Positions 25,173 to 35,784 are shown, counted from the stretch's first letter. The stretch: DNA of 37,235 nucleotides from Bacteroidales bacterium (GCA_003567205.1 PXAA01000125.1:1-37235); one strand, 5' to 3'. Notes: generated from the sequence alone by a model not told the origin. Numbers and translations are program-made.

Positions 25173-28100
25173 ATGCATTTTTACCGCGTAATCGTATTCT
25201 TTCTGCTTGCCTGGATCCCTGCTTTTTGCCCGATACCCCTGTTGGCTTCATCCGAAGGAAGCCATTGGGAACTCAGATGGGAAAAACCGCTTCGTTTTTT
25301 TATAAATGAAACAGAGTACAGCGAGTCTATGTATTTTGAGGGGGCCCTGTATACCGATTCCTTACCGGCTGTCCCGGTGTTTAATCATTTGGTTCGTAGC
25401 ACCCTGCCATTGTTTTCCCATCGGTTTGAACTCCTCGGCAAGGCGTTTGTCCCTGTAACTGCCGCAGAAGATGCGATATTGCGGGAGGCAGGCTTTAGCC
25501 AGGACAGCATTATCCTGCACCACGGGAGGCAGCGTTCGCGTAAAGAAGAATATACGGTCCTGGGTTTTTATCCCATCCTGTACGATGAAGTGGCCGACCG
25601 CTATAAAAAGCTGATATCATTCGAACTGCGCATGCAACATGTTTTTGACCCGGGCCTGCATCATCCACTTGCTGCCAGCTATGCCGAAAACTCAGTGCTT
25701 GCCCAAGGCACATGGTATAAGCTGTGTGTCGGGGAAACGGGCATTCACCGCCTGTTGTATGACGACCTGGTTGAACTGGGGGTTAATCCTTCTGCCATTC
25801 AGAAACAAAATATCCGGTTATTTGGCAATGGCAGCGGGATGCTGCCGGAGGCCAATGCAGACTTTGCTTATGATGACCTGCATGAAAACGCGATTTACAT
25901 TTCGGGTTCGGCTTCCGGGGCGTTCGGGCAAAATGACACCATATTGTTTTACGGGCGCTCACCCCATACCTGGCATTATGAAGAAGATACCGGCTTATTC
26001 AGACACCGGGTCCATCTTTATTCTGATCAAAGCTGTTACTTTATTACCGTTGACCAGGGGCAGGGCAGGCGCATTGGCACACAGCCAGGTTCAGCAGATG
26101 ATCCCACCCATGAAATCACCACTTTCCGTGATTATGCGTTCCACCAGCGCGATTTGGTCAACCTCCTCGGATCCGGGCAGGTCTGGTTTGGTGAAGTTTT
26201 TGATGCGACCACCACCAGGCAGTTTGACTTTGATTTCCCGAACCTGGATATGGGCGCCCAGGCTACCGTGGAGGCTTACCTGGCCGCCAGGGCTACCGTG
26301 GAAAGCAACTTTACCGTGAGTGTTGGTAATCAGCAAACGCAAATGTACATACTGCCCATCAATCCGACCGATTACAACGGCTTTTATGTTCGGACGGTGA
26401 ACGATATCATGCATTTTTTGCCAAATCAGCCCAACCGGGTTACGGTGCAGCTTACCTACAACCGGCCGGCTGCCGGTACCAGGGGTTATCTGAATTACCT
26501 TGTGTTGAATGCAAACAGGCAGTTGCGCTTTACCGGCGGGCAGATGGCTTTCCGCCAGGTGTCGCACATCGGATCCGGCAAGGTGCTGAAATACAACCTG
26601 GCAAATGCTGCCAATGTGCGGGTATGGGATGTGACCGACCGCTTTAATATCAAACGGCAGGCGTTGACAATTCAAGGCAGCAACCGGCATTTTGTTTTGC
26701 CCGGCGACAGCCTGCGTGAATTTGTTACCTTCGACAACACGTCCTTTCTTGAGCCGGTTTTAAAGGGTTTGGTGCCCAACCAGAACCTGCATGCCATGGG
26801 GTCGAAAGACATGATTGTTGTTGCCCCGGAGAAAATGCTCCCGCAAGCATTGCGACTTGCCGGATACCGCAGTGAGGTCAACGGCCTTACGGTGGGTGTG
26901 ATAAGCACCGAAGAGGTTTATAATGAGTTTTCGTCCGGCACACGTGATATCAGTGCGATACGAAATTTTATGAAGATGTTGTATGACCGGGCGGAAACTG
27001 CCGGCAGTGTACCCGGTTACCTTTTGTTATTTGGGAACGGCACATATGATAACAGGGACCTGCTTGGCTACGGGGGCAACCTGGTCCCCACATACCAGAG
27101 TTATGCCTCACTGGCCCCCAGGAATACCTATATGACGGATGACTATTATGGTTTGCTGGGGGATAATGAGGGACAGGATGCATATGGCGTGCTGGATATC
27201 GGCATTGGCCGCTTACCTGTGCGAACCCCAGAAGAGGCAGAAGTGCTTGTAGACAAGATCATACGTTATGAGCAACGTATTCCGGGCATGGCCCCTGGCG
27301 AAAACAACCTGGAGTATACGGGGGTAATTTCCAATTACGCCGATTGGCGGAACAAACTTGTGTTTATAGCCGATGACGGTGATTTCAACACCCACCTGAA
27401 TGATTCGGAAACCATCGCAAACAGGTTGATACAGGACCATCCTGAATACAACGTGGAAAAAATTTACCTGGATGCCTACCAGCAGATGACCATGGCCGGT
27501 GGCGCCCGTTATCCGGAGGTAAACAGGGCCATCAACGAAAGTGTGAACCAGGGTGCCCTGATGATCAATTATATAGGTCACGGAGGTGTCCGCGGGCTTG
27601 CACATCAGCGGGTGTTGACCTTTGAGGATATTGCTACATGGAACAACAAATACAATATGCCGGTGTTGATGACGGCCACCTGTGAGTTCAGCAGTTTCGA
27701 CCAGCCCGATCCCGAAGAGTTGTCGGCCGGGGTGCGCATCGTATTAAAACCGGTGGGTGGTACCATGGCCCTGTACACAACCACACGCCTGGCCTGGTCG
27801 GGGAATAATATGACCCTGAACAGCAATTTCATGGAGACGGTATTTTCGAGGGATGAAGACGGCAGGCACTACCGGATGGGTGACCTGATACGTATTGCCA
27901 AACGAAAAAGCAGTGGTGCAACCACACCCATGCAACTGAGAAATTTCGTGCTTCTGGGTGACCCCTCCCAACAGATGGCCTATCCGGAATACCGGGTGGC
28001 TACCGGGAGCATGCCCGACACCCTGAGGGCTTACCAGGAGGTGACGGTTACGGGCCATGTTACCGACGCGCAGGGAAACAGGCTATATGATTACAACGGA

Positions 28101-29042
28101 GTGCTTTTCCCAACCATATACGACAAAAAAGAAGTGTTCCGGACACTTGGAAACAATTCCGACAGCAATCCAAAAGATTTCAGCATGCGCAAGTCTGTTC
28201 TGTATAAAGGCAAAGCCAGCATAGAGGATGGCGAATTCAGTTTCAGTTTTATGGTTCCCCGTGATATTGCCTATGATTATGGTGCGGGCAAGATCAGCTA
28301 TTATATGGACGACGGGCATACGGACGGACATGGGCATTACAGTGAATTTATGATCGGGGGCACGCTCGGGACCTTTACGCCCGATGTGGAAGGCCCGGTG
28401 ATCGATCTGTACATAAACGACACCACCTTTATATCTGGTGATTATACCAGCGAGAATCCCATATTGCTGGCCTTTATCTATGATGAAAGCGGCATCAATA
28501 TGACGGGAAGCATCGGGCACGATATCGTGGCCTTTCTTAATGAGAACAATTCTGACCCCATCCGGCTGACCAATTATTATGAGGCCGACCTCGACACCTA
28601 CAAAAGCGGACGGGTAGTGTATCCTTTTTACGGCCTGGAGGACGGCCACCACAGCTTGCTTTTGAGGGCCTGGGATACCCACAACAACCCTGCTACGGCT
28701 ACCATAGAGTTCATTGTCAGCAGCAGCGGCACCATTGTACTGGAAGACCTGATAAATTACCCGAACCCCTTTGCATACGATACATGGTTTACCTTCAAGC
28801 ACAACCAGGCTTTCAATGAATTGGATGTGCGCATTGATATATACGATTTACAGGGCCGGCTGGTAAATACCATTTCCGAGAAGGTTTTTTCTGCAGGCTA
28901 CCGGTCTACGCCCATTCACTGGGATGGCATCAGCAATGACGGGAGGCCGCTCGGAAACGGCATCTACCTTTACCGGCTTACCATGAAAACGCCAACGGGT
29001 GAACGGGCAAGGCAGACGGAGAAATTGGTAATATTCAGGTAA
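25173..29042 (+). CDS. porU: Type IX secretion system C-terminal signal peptidase (sortase) PorU
   Basis: About 1289 aa; peptidase C25 region with MINYIGHGGVRGLAHQ (His) and PVLMTATCEFSSFDQP (Cys); C-terminal NDGRPLGNGIYLYRLTMKTPTGERARQTEKLVIFR. Signal peptide begins at ATG 25173 (MHFYRVIVFFLLAWIP); track start 25098 is upstream. Confidence 0.92.
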   Translation: MHFYRVIVFFLLAWIPAFCPIPLLASSEGSHWELRWEKPLRFFINETEYSESMYFEGALYTDSLPAVPVFNHLVRSTLPLFSHRFELLGKAFVPVTAAEDAILREAGFSQDSIILHHGRQRSRKEEYTVLGFYPILYDEVADRYKKLISFELRMQHVFDPGLHHPLAASYAENSVLAQGTWYKLCVGETGIHRLLYDDLVELGVNPSAIQKQNIRLFGNGSGMLPEANADFAYDDLHENAIYISGSASGAFGQNDTILFYGRSPHTWHYEEDTGLFRHRVHLYSDQSCYFITVDQGQGRRIGTQPGSADDPTHEITTFRDYAFHQRDLVNLLGSGQVWFGEVFDATTTRQFDFDFPNLDMGAQATVEAYLAARATVESNFTVSVGNQQTQMYILPINPTDYNGFYVRTVNDIMHFLPNQPNRVTVQLTYNRPAAGTRGYLNYLVLNANRQLRFTGGQMAFRQVSHIGSGKVLKYNLANAANVRVWDVTDRFNIKRQALTIQGSNRHFVLPGDSLREFVTFDNTSFLEPVLKGLVPNQNLHAMGSKDMIVVAPEKMLPQALRLAGYRSEVNGLTVGVISTEEVYNEFSSGTRDISAIRNFMKMLYDRAETAGSVPGYLLLFGNGTYDNRDLLGYGGNLVPTYQSYASLAPRNTYMTDDYYGLLGDNEGQDAYGVLDIGIGRLPVRTPEEAEVLVDKIIRYEQRIPGMAPGENNLEYTGVISNYADWRNKLVFIADDGDFNTHLNDSETIANRLIQDHPEYNVEKIYLDAYQQMTMAGGARYPEVNRAINESVNQGALMINYIGHGGVRGLAHQRVLTFEDIATWNNKYNMPVLMTATCEFSSFDQPDPEELSAGVRIVLKPVGGTMALYTTTRLAWSGNNMTLNSNFMETVFSRDEDGRHYRMGDLIRIAKRKSSGATTPMQLRNFVLLGDPSQQMAYPEYRVATGSMPDTLRAYQEVTVTGHVTDAQGNRLYDYNGVLFPTIYDKKEVFRTLGNNSDSNPKDFSMRKSVLYKGKASIEDGEFSFSFMVPRDIAYDYGAGKISYYMDDGHTDGHGHYSEFMIGGTLGTFTPDVEGPVIDLYINDTTFISGDYTSENPILLAFIYDESGINMTGSIGHDIVAFLNENNSDPIRLTNYYEADLDTYKSGRVVYPFYGLEDGHHSLLLRAWDTHNNPATATIEFIVSSSGTIVLEDLINYPNPFAYDTWFTFKHNQAFNELDVRIDIYDLQGRLVNTISEKVFSAGYRSTPIHWDGISNDGRPLGNGIYLYRLTMKTPTGERARQTEKLVIFR

Positions 29043-29158
29043 TATGATGGCAGTTGGTTGACCGGGTGAACCGGTTAATTGGGGACCGGCACTGCCGGGC
29101 TCGCAGGCCGGGGATCTGGAAATAATATGTTCAGACAATATGCTTTTTCAAAAAACGT

Positions 29159-29166
29159 TATATTTG
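29159..29166 (+). promoter_or_regulatory. Candidate -7 element (TATATTTG) upstream of porV
   Basis: Matches TAnnTTTG in the 219 bp porU-porV intergenic gap, about 95 bp before the porV ATG. Confidence 0.3.
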
Positions 29167-29261
29167 CGGCTCTTTATCAGGCCCCGGACATGCGGCATTT
29201 TTACGAGTGTCCATACAGCTCATAATTGGTTCGTTATCAAACATAATCAAATAAATAGTCG

Positions 29262-30485
29262 ATGAAATCTTTTATCTCTCTAACGCTCGTTTTTGTTTTC
29301 ATGGCATGTATGCCAATCTTTTTGGCTGGTCAGACAGGGGAAGTGGATTATGGCGATGTGTTGGGCCAGCGAAAGGTGAACACCATTACCACGGCTGTCC
29401 CCTTTCTGTTGATTGCCCCGGATGCCCGTGCGGGCGCACTTGGGGATGCCGGCGTGGCGTCTTCGCCCGATATGAATTCCATGCACTGGAACCCTGCAAA
29501 ATATGCCTTCATGGAGCAGGACATGGGCATATCCTTAAGCTATACCCCATGGCTCCGGTCCCTGGTACCCGATATCAATTTATCTTACCTGACCGGATAC
29601 CGCAAACTGGATGAACTGCAAACCGTAGCTTTTTCTTTGAAATACTTTACCCTGGGCGATGTGAACTTTACCGACGAGGTAGGCAATTACCTGGGCACGG
29701 TAAGGCCCAATGAATTTGCGCTGGACGTGGCTTATGCCCGCATCCTGGGCGACCACCTTTCCGGTGCCATTGCCGCGCGTTTTATATACAGTGACCTGAC
29801 ACAGGGCCAGATGGCCGGGGGTATGGAAACCCAGGCTGGTGTCGCCCTGGCTGCGGATGTGGCAGCGTATTATCAGCGCGAACTCAACTGGAATACCCCC
29901 ACGCAGTTTGCCGCAGGGATCAACATTTCCAATATGGGGAACAAAATATCCTATACCGATGAAATCAACGCCGATTTTATTCCCATCAACTTGCGTACAG
30001 GAACTTCGCTTACCTTTGACCTGGATGGGTTCAACGTGATCTCGGTGATGATGGATTTCAATAAGTTGCTTGTGCCCACTCCACCCATTTATGCACGGGA
30101 TGAGAACGGAAATGTAAAGATTGACGAAGACGGCGAATTTGTGATTGAAAGTGGCCGGAACCCCAATCGTTCCGTGGTGGCTGGCATGCTTGGTTCTTTT
30201 ACGGATGCCCCCGGCGGTTTCCAGGAAGAACTGAATGAGATCTCCATATCCCTTGGCGCCGAATACTGGTATGACCAGCAATTTGCTTTACGTGCCGGAT
30301 ATTTTCACGAACACCAAAGCAAGGGAAACCGAAAGTATTTTACCCTGGGTATCGGATTGAAATACAATGTATTTGGCCTTGATTTTGCCTATCTTGTACC
30401 CGTTGCCCAGCGCAGCCCCCTGGAAAACGTCCTTCGGTTTTCACTGACCTTCGACTTTGACGCCATCCGGGCCGAACGACGATAA
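29262..30485 (+). CDS. porV: Type IX secretion system outer membrane protein PorV (LptO)
   Basis: Signal peptide; AVPFLLIAPDARAGALGDAGVASSPDMNSMHWNPAKYAF is the PorV hallmark; directly downstream of porU. Confidence 0.94.
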   Translation: MKSFISLTLVFVFMACMPIFLAGQTGEVDYGDVLGQRKVNTITTAVPFLLIAPDARAGALGDAGVASSPDMNSMHWNPAKYAFMEQDMGISLSYTPWLRSLVPDINLSYLTGYRKLDELQTVAFSLKYFTLGDVNFTDEVGNYLGTVRPNEFALDVAYARILGDHLSGAIAARFIYSDLTQGQMAGGMETQAGVALAADVAAYYQRELNWNTPTQFAAGINISNMGNKISYTDEINADFIPINLRTGTSLTFDLDGFNVISVMMDFNKLLVPTPPIYARDENGNVKIDEDGEFVIESGRNPNRSVVAGMLGSFTDAPGGFQEELNEISISLGAEYWYDQQFALRAGYFHEHQSKGNRKYFTLGIGLKYNVFGLDFAYLVPVAQRSPLENVLRFSLTFDFDAIRAERR

Positions 30486-30488
30486 GCC

Positions 30489-30968
30489 ATGCGAATTGGT
30501 TTTGGGCATGATGTACACGCATTTGTTTCCGGCCGTCCGCTGGTGATTGGCGGCGTACGCATTCCGTTTGACAGAGGCCTGGCCGGCCATTCCGATGCCG
30601 ATGTTTTGATTCATGCCATCATTGACGCCCTGCTTGGGGCTGCCGGACTGGGTGACATAGGCCGGCACTTTCCTGACAATGATCCGCAATACTACAATAT
30701 GGACAGCAGCGTTTTACTTGCCAAAACCATTGATAAACTAAGCGATGCGGGGTATGTGGTGGGCAATGTGGACGCCAGTATTTGTTTGCAGCGCCCCCTT
30801 GTTTCGCATTATATTCCGGAAATGCAAAGGCTCCTGGCCGGGATCATGCGGATTGATACCGGCCGCCTGTCTGTTAAAGCCACCACAACCGAACACCTTG
30901 GTTTTGTAGGACGCGAAGAGGGAGCAGCTGCTTATGCGGTGGCATTGATATTGCCCTCAGCGTCTTAA
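30489..30968 (+). CDS. ispF: 2-C-methyl-D-erythritol 2,4-cyclodiphosphate synthase
   Basis: [64 protein letters not shown]. Confidence 0.97.
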   Translation: MRIGFGHDVHAFVSGRPLVIGGVRIPFDRGLAGHSDADVLIHAIIDALLGAAGLGDIGRHFPDNDPQYYNMDSSVLLAKTIDKLSDAGYVVGNVDASICLQRPLVSHYIPEMQRLLAGIMRIDTGRLSVKATTTEHLGFVGREEGAAAYAVALILPSAS

Positions 30969-31682
30969 CCGGAAGCTTTCGCCAAGGTATAGTTTTCTGA
31001 CTTCCTGGTCTCCGGCCAGCTCATCTGATGTGCCTGCCTTCAGGATGGATCCTTCAAACAAAAGATAAGCACGGTCGGTGATGCTCAGGGTTTCATGCAC
31101 ATTGTGGTCGGTGATCAGCACCCCGATGTTCTTTTCCTTAAGCTGGGATACGATTTGCTGAATATCCTCCACGGCAATGGGGTCTACCCCGGCAAAGGGT
31201 TCATCGAGCAGGATGAAGCGGGGATTCGTGGCCAGCGACCGTGCAATCTCTGTACGGCGCCGTTCTCCGCCCGAAAGGGTGATGCCTTTACTCTTCCGGA
31301 CATATTGCAACCCAAACTCATCCAGAAGGCTTTCCAGTGTCTCCTTTTGCTCTTCCTTGTTTTTGACGGTAAATTCCAATACGGCCCGGATGTTGTCTTC
31401 CACGCTCAAACTGCGAAATACACTGGCTTCCTGCGCCAGGTAGCCAATGCCACGCTGGGCCCTTTTGTACATGGGCTCTCCGGTTATGTCTTCATTGTTG
31501 AGGTGGATGCTGCCTTTGTTTGGCTTGATCAGCCCGACAATCATATAAAACGTGGTTGTTTTACCTGCACCGTTCGGGCCCAGCAGGCCCACAATTTCCC
31601 CCTGGCTTACTTCAACCGATACATGGTTTACCACCACGCGTTTCTTGTATTTCTTTACCAGGCTCCTGGTATGCAGCTTCAT
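30957..31682 (-). CDS. lptB: LPS export ABC transporter ATP-binding protein
   Basis: [89 protein letters not shown] at 31682 preferred over 31691. Confidence 0.95.
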   Translation of the reverse strand: MKLHTRSLVKKYKKRVVVNHVSVEVSQGEIVGLLGPNGAGKTTTFYMIVGLIKPNKGSIHLNNEDITGEPMYKRAQRGIGYLAQEASVFRSLSVEDNIRAVLEFTVKNKEEQKETLESLLDEFGLQYVRKSKGITLSGGERRRTEIARSLATNPRFILLDEPFAGVDPIAVEDIQQIVSQLKEKNIGVLITDHNVHETLSITDRAYLLFEGSILKAGTSDELAGDQEVRKLYLGESFRLRR

Positions 31683-31716
31683 TCCGGTCATTGGCAGACA
31701 ACTTGTATTGGCATTA

Positions 31717-32682
31717 TTAAATGATGCCTTCGTTCAAAATATCATGCAGGTGAACAACGCCCTTATATTCCCCGTTGTCTACAACGAGCAGCTGGGTTAT
31801 ATTATTTTGCCGCATTAGTTGGAGTGCATCCACAGCCAGTGTGCTGCCCGGGATGATCTTCGGGTTTGTGGTCATGATGTCCCTGGCTTTCAGGCGCGAC
31901 ACATCGTGACCTTTTTCAAGCATCCGGCGCAAGTCTCCGTCTGTAATAATCCCTGCCACCCTGTTGTTTTCCATCACGGCCGTTACCCCCAGCCTTTTTC
32001 CGGATATTTCGATGATCAGGGTACGGACGTCATCGTCGGGGGCAACCGCAGGGCGGGCATTCCTGGTATAGAGATTTTCTGCTTTCAGGTATAGTTGTTT
32101 GCCCAGCGAACCGCCCGGATGGTATCGTGCAAAATCTGATGCGGTGAATCCGCGGCAATGCAGGATGGCCATGGCCAGGGCATCTCCCATTACCAGCTGT
32201 GCTGTGGTGCTGCATGTTGGTGCAGGGTTGCCCGGAGTGGCTTCTTTTTCGACAGTGGTATTGATCACATAATCTGATTGCTGGGCAAGGTAGGATTCTG
32301 CATTGCCCACCATGCCGATCAGACATGCACCCAATGATTTGAGCATGGGCGTAAGTACTTTGATCTCCGGACTGCTGCCACTATTGCTGATGCATATCAC
32401 CACATCTTCTTTCTGGATGATCCCCAGGTCGCCGTGTATGGCATCGCCGGCATGCATGAATACTGCCGGCGTGCCTGTGGAATTTAAAGTAGACACGATC
32501 TTGCCTGCAATGATGGCACTTTTCCCGATGCCGGTGATCACAATGCGTCCCCTGCAGTTGAGAACTTGCTGCACTGCAGATACAAAGGCATCGTCAATAT
32601 AAGCTTTTAACCTTTTTACCGCAAGGTATTCCTCTTTGATGGTTGACAAGGCAACCTGCTTAATATCTGCTGAATTGTTCAC
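31717..32682 (-). CDS. kdsD: Arabinose-5-phosphate isomerase (KpsF/GutQ family)
   Basis: SIS domain ([39 protein letters not shown]), [10 protein letters not shown], two CBS domains ([13 protein letters not shown]); directly upstream of lptB. Confidence 0.95.
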   Translation of the reverse strand: MNNSADIKQVALSTIKEEYLAVKRLKAYIDDAFVSAVQQVLNCRGRIVITGIGKSAIIAGKIVSTLNSTGTPAVFMHAGDAIHGDLGIIQKEDVVICISNSGSSPEIKVLTPMLKSLGACLIGMVGNAESYLAQQSDYVINTTVEKEATPGNPAPTCSTTAQLVMGDALAMAILHCRGFTASDFARYHPGGSLGKQLYLKAENLYTRNARPAVAPDDDVRTLIIEISGKRLGVTAVMENNRVAGIITDGDLRRMLEKGHDVSRLKARDIMTTNPKIIPGSTLAVDALQLMRQNNITQLLVVDNGEYKGVVHLHDILNEGII

Positions 32683-32857
32683 TTAATAATATTGTTGAAA
32701 AAGTATTGTTGGAATTGCTTTTAAATAGTATATTTACAGTACAAACCTACATGATTTTTCTTAATAATTGGAAAAATCCATCACAATTCATGAAGTATGG
32801 CATCTGGTTTGCGCCGGTCTTTTTGAATTGAAGACGTGAATTAATAAATTTTTCCGC

Positions 32858-35056
32858 ATGGAGGTAAATAGCGACGTATCATTGCGTGAGCTGATGAAGC
32901 AGATTTTTGGCTACGGGACTTTCAAAGGAGATCAGGAGTCCATAGTCCAGAGTTTGCTTGATGGCTTTGATACGTTTGTGATCATGCCGACCGGTGGTGG
33001 CAAATCAATGTGCTACCAGCTGCCCGCATTGATCGGTGAAGGTACAGCCATTGTGGTGTCGCCCCTGATTGCCCTGATGAAGAACCAGGTGGATGCCATT
33101 CGTAATTTTGCCACCTACGACGGTATTGCGCACGTCTTGAATTCTTCTTTATCGCGGGCGGAGATCAACCAGGTAAAGAGCGACTTGAGCAGTGGCCTCA
33201 CCAAGCTATTGTATGTTGCTCCTGAATCGCTTACCAAAGAAGATAATGTTGAGTTTCTGAAGACCATTCAATTGTCTTTTTTTGCAGTGGATGAAGCCCA
33301 TTGTATTTCCGAGTGGGGGCATGATTTCCGGCCCGAATACCGCCGGTTGCGCCCCATCATTGATGCCCTCGACAAAGGTGTGCCTCTCATTGCCCTCACG
33401 GCCACGGCCACGCCAAAGGTCCAGCAGGACATTCAGAAAAACCTGCGCATGATGGATGCCCGGTCTTTTATTTCTTCATTCAACCGGCCGAACCTTTATT
33501 ACGAAATCAGGCCCAAGACAAAGCACATTACCCGTGACATTATCCGGTACGTAAAATCACAGGAAGGCAAGTCGGGCATTATATACTGTTTGAGCCGGAA
33601 AAAGGTGGAAGAACTTGCAGCCACCCTGCAGGTGAATGGCGTCAGGGCCCTGCCTTACCATGCTGGCCTTGACTCACCCGTGCGCATATCAAACCAGGAT
33701 CAGTTCCTGATGGAAGATGCCGATGTGATTGTTGCCACCATTGCCTTTGGCATGGGCATTGACAAACCGGATGTGCGTTATGTGATTCACCACGACTTTC
33801 CCAAAAGCCTTGAAGCCTATTACCAGGAAACTGGCAGGGCTGGCCGCGATGGGGGCGAAGGCAATTGCATTGCCTTTTATTCATATGAGGACATCCAGAA
33901 GATGGAAAAATTCCTCAAAGGAAAGCCCGTCGCCGAGCAGGAGATTGGCATGCAACTGCTCATGGAAACAGTGGCCTATGCAGAGTCTTCCATATGCCGC
34001 AGAAAGACCCTTCTGAACTATTTTGGTGAGATTTATGAAAAAGAAAGCTGTGGTTCATGCGATAATTGTTTAAATCCGAAAGAAAAATTTGAAGGAAAAG
34101 AATATATTTGCCTGTTTTTAGAAACCGTTTTGGCGGTTAAGGAATTATTCAAACCAAAACATGTAATCAACGTACTCATGGGAAAAAGTACCACTACCGT
34201 AAAATCCTGTAAGCACAATCAGCTGGAGGTTTTTGGAAAGGGTGCGGAAAAGGATGAGAAATTCTGGTTTGCCGTATTGCGGCAAAGCCTTATTGAGAGA
34301 TTGCTTGAAAAAGACATTGAGGATTATGGTACCCTCAAAGTAACCGGCCAGGGCAAGGAATTTTTGGAGAAACCACGTCCGGTGATGATGAGCAAAGACC
34401 ATGATTATGACAATCCTGATGAGGCAGACAGTATCATGGGCATGGCACAAAAAACCAGCACCACCGATAAAGTGCTATTTGCATTGCTGAAAGATTTGCG
34501 CAAACAAATTGCCCGTAAGCATAACCTGCCTCCTTTTGTGATTTTTCAGGATCCATCGCTTGAGGATATGGCCATACAGTATCCGATAAAACTGGATGAA
34601 CTGAAACAAATCACCGGTGTTGGCTCAGGAAAGGCCGAACGCTTCGGAAGGCCTTTTGTGGATCTCATCAACAGGTATGTGAACGATAATGAGATAGAGC
34701 GCCCCATGGATATGGTGGTGAAATCTGTCGTCAATAAGTCCGGTCTGAAGGTATACCTTATCAAGAATATTGACCGGAAGGTATCGCTCGAGGACCTGGC
34801 CGAGGCAAAAGGGCTGGACTTTGATGAACTCCTCCATGAACTGGAGAGCATCGTGGCCTCGGGTACCAAGATAGACATCCGTTACTACATCAATGAGGTC
34901 ATTGATATGGATAAACAGGAAGAGATTTTTGATTATTTCAAAACGGCAGAAACCGATTCATTCCAGGAAGCACTGGAAGAACTCGGTGAAAATGAATATT
35001 CGGAAGAAGAAATTCGCCTGATGCGGATACGGTTTATGTCGGAAATGGGAAACTAG
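32858..35056 (+). CDS. recQ: ATP-dependent DNA helicase RecQ
   Basis: IMPTGGGKSMCYQLPAL, DEAHCISEWGHDFRPEYRRL, ATATPKVQQDI, GMGIDKPDVRYVIHHDFPKSLEAYYQETGRAGRDG, zinc cluster CRRKTLL...CGSCDNC, RQC and HRDC-like C-terminus. Confidence 0.97.
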   Translation: MEVNSDVSLRELMKQIFGYGTFKGDQESIVQSLLDGFDTFVIMPTGGGKSMCYQLPALIGEGTAIVVSPLIALMKNQVDAIRNFATYDGIAHVLNSSLSRAEINQVKSDLSSGLTKLLYVAPESLTKEDNVEFLKTIQLSFFAVDEAHCISEWGHDFRPEYRRLRPIIDALDKGVPLIALTATATPKVQQDIQKNLRMMDARSFISSFNRPNLYYEIRPKTKHITRDIIRYVKSQEGKSGIIYCLSRKKVEELAATLQVNGVRALPYHAGLDSPVRISNQDQFLMEDADVIVATIAFGMGIDKPDVRYVIHHDFPKSLEAYYQETGRAGRDGGEGNCIAFYSYEDIQKMEKFLKGKPVAEQEIGMQLLMETVAYAESSICRRKTLLNYFGEIYEKESCGSCDNCLNPKEKFEGKEYICLFLETVLAVKELFKPKHVINVLMGKSTTTVKSCKHNQLEVFGKGAEKDEKFWFAVLRQSLIERLLEKDIEDYGTLKVTGQGKEFLEKPRPVMMSKDHDYDNPDEADSIMGMAQKTSTTDKVLFALLKDLRKQIARKHNLPPFVIFQDPSLEDMAIQYPIKLDELKQITGVGSGKAERFGRPFVDLINRYVNDNEIERPMDMVVKSVVNKSGLKVYLIKNIDRKVSLEDLAEAKGLDFDELLHELESIVASGTKIDIRYYINEVIDMDKQEEIFDYFKTAETDSFQEALEELGENEYSEEEIRLMRIRFMSEMGN

Positions 35057-35099
35057 TTTTTATAAGTAATTTATTGATCAATAATTAGTAACTATAGTT

Positions 35100-35771
35100 A
35101 TGTCAGAAAAAGAAACACCAGGACAAGGGTTTGTGCCACATGTGCCTGTCAAGCCCGGGGGGTTCAATAAAGGAATGATCATAAACATTGTGCTGTTTCT
35201 TGGCCTGATCGCCTTGTATGCCATTTATTTTTTCGGGCAACCGGATGAAGATGCCGCCCCGGACGATTCCCGGCAAATGGCCAGGGTGGAACAGAAAATC
35301 GACGATGCCTTCAATGCCATTGCCTATGTAGACAATGAGGTGCTGATGGGGGATTATATGCTGGCCATCACGATGCGGGCTGAGTTTGAGGCGGAGCAAC
35401 GGCGTCTTGAAAATGACCTGGAACGGCGGCAGCGGAACTTCCAGTCGGATGTTGAACGCTTTCAGCGTGATATACAGTACGGAAATATTACCATGGAGGA
35501 GGCCCAGGTCCAGGAACAGGATCTGATGCAAAGGCAGCAGGACCTGATGCAGCTTAACGAAACATACAGGGACCGACTATCCCGAAAGGAATTTGAGATG
35601 AATAACGAGTTGCTGGAAATAATCAGTGATTTTTTGGACAGGTATAATCAGGATAAGGGTTATGATTTCATCCTGGGCTATGCAAGGGGAGGGGGCATTT
35701 TATATGCCAGGGAAAAGCACGACATTACCCGCGAAGTGTTGCAACGGCTGAATGAGGAGTATGAGCAGTAG
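35100..35771 (+). CDS. OmpH/Skp-like coiled-coil protein with an N-terminal transmembrane anchor
   Basis: TM segment MIINIVLFLGLIALYAIYFF, then IAYVDNEVLMGDYMLAITMRAEFEAEQRRLENDLERRQRNFQSDVERFQRD... and YDFILGYARGGGILYAREKHDITREVLQRLNEEY, typical of OmpH-family proteins. Confidence 0.8.
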   Translation: MSEKETPGQGFVPHVPVKPGGFNKGMIINIVLFLGLIALYAIYFFGQPDEDAAPDDSRQMARVEQKIDDAFNAIAYVDNEVLMGDYMLAITMRAEFEAEQRRLENDLERRQRNFQSDVERFQRDIQYGNITMEEAQVQEQDLMQRQQDLMQLNETYRDRLSRKEFEMNNELLEIISDFLDRYNQDKGYDFILGYARGGGILYAREKHDITREVLQRLNEEYEQ

Positions 35772-35784
35772 CGGGTTGAAGAAG

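Noticed and set aside
25639-26319. 226 aa plus-strand ORF inside porU in another frame
   Set aside because: Overlaps the well-supported porU frame and shows no domain or coherent hydrophobic pattern.
28083-28802. 239 aa minus-strand ORF antisense to porU
   Set aside because: Shadow ORF; porU frame is supported by catalytic and C-terminal motifs.
29061-29075. Hairpin ACCGG-GTGAA-CCGGT as a porU terminator
   Set aside because: Only a 5 bp stem with no following T run, so not enough to call a terminator.
29580-30281. 233 aa minus-strand ORF antisense to porV
   Set aside because: Shadow ORF; porV is unambiguous on the plus strand.
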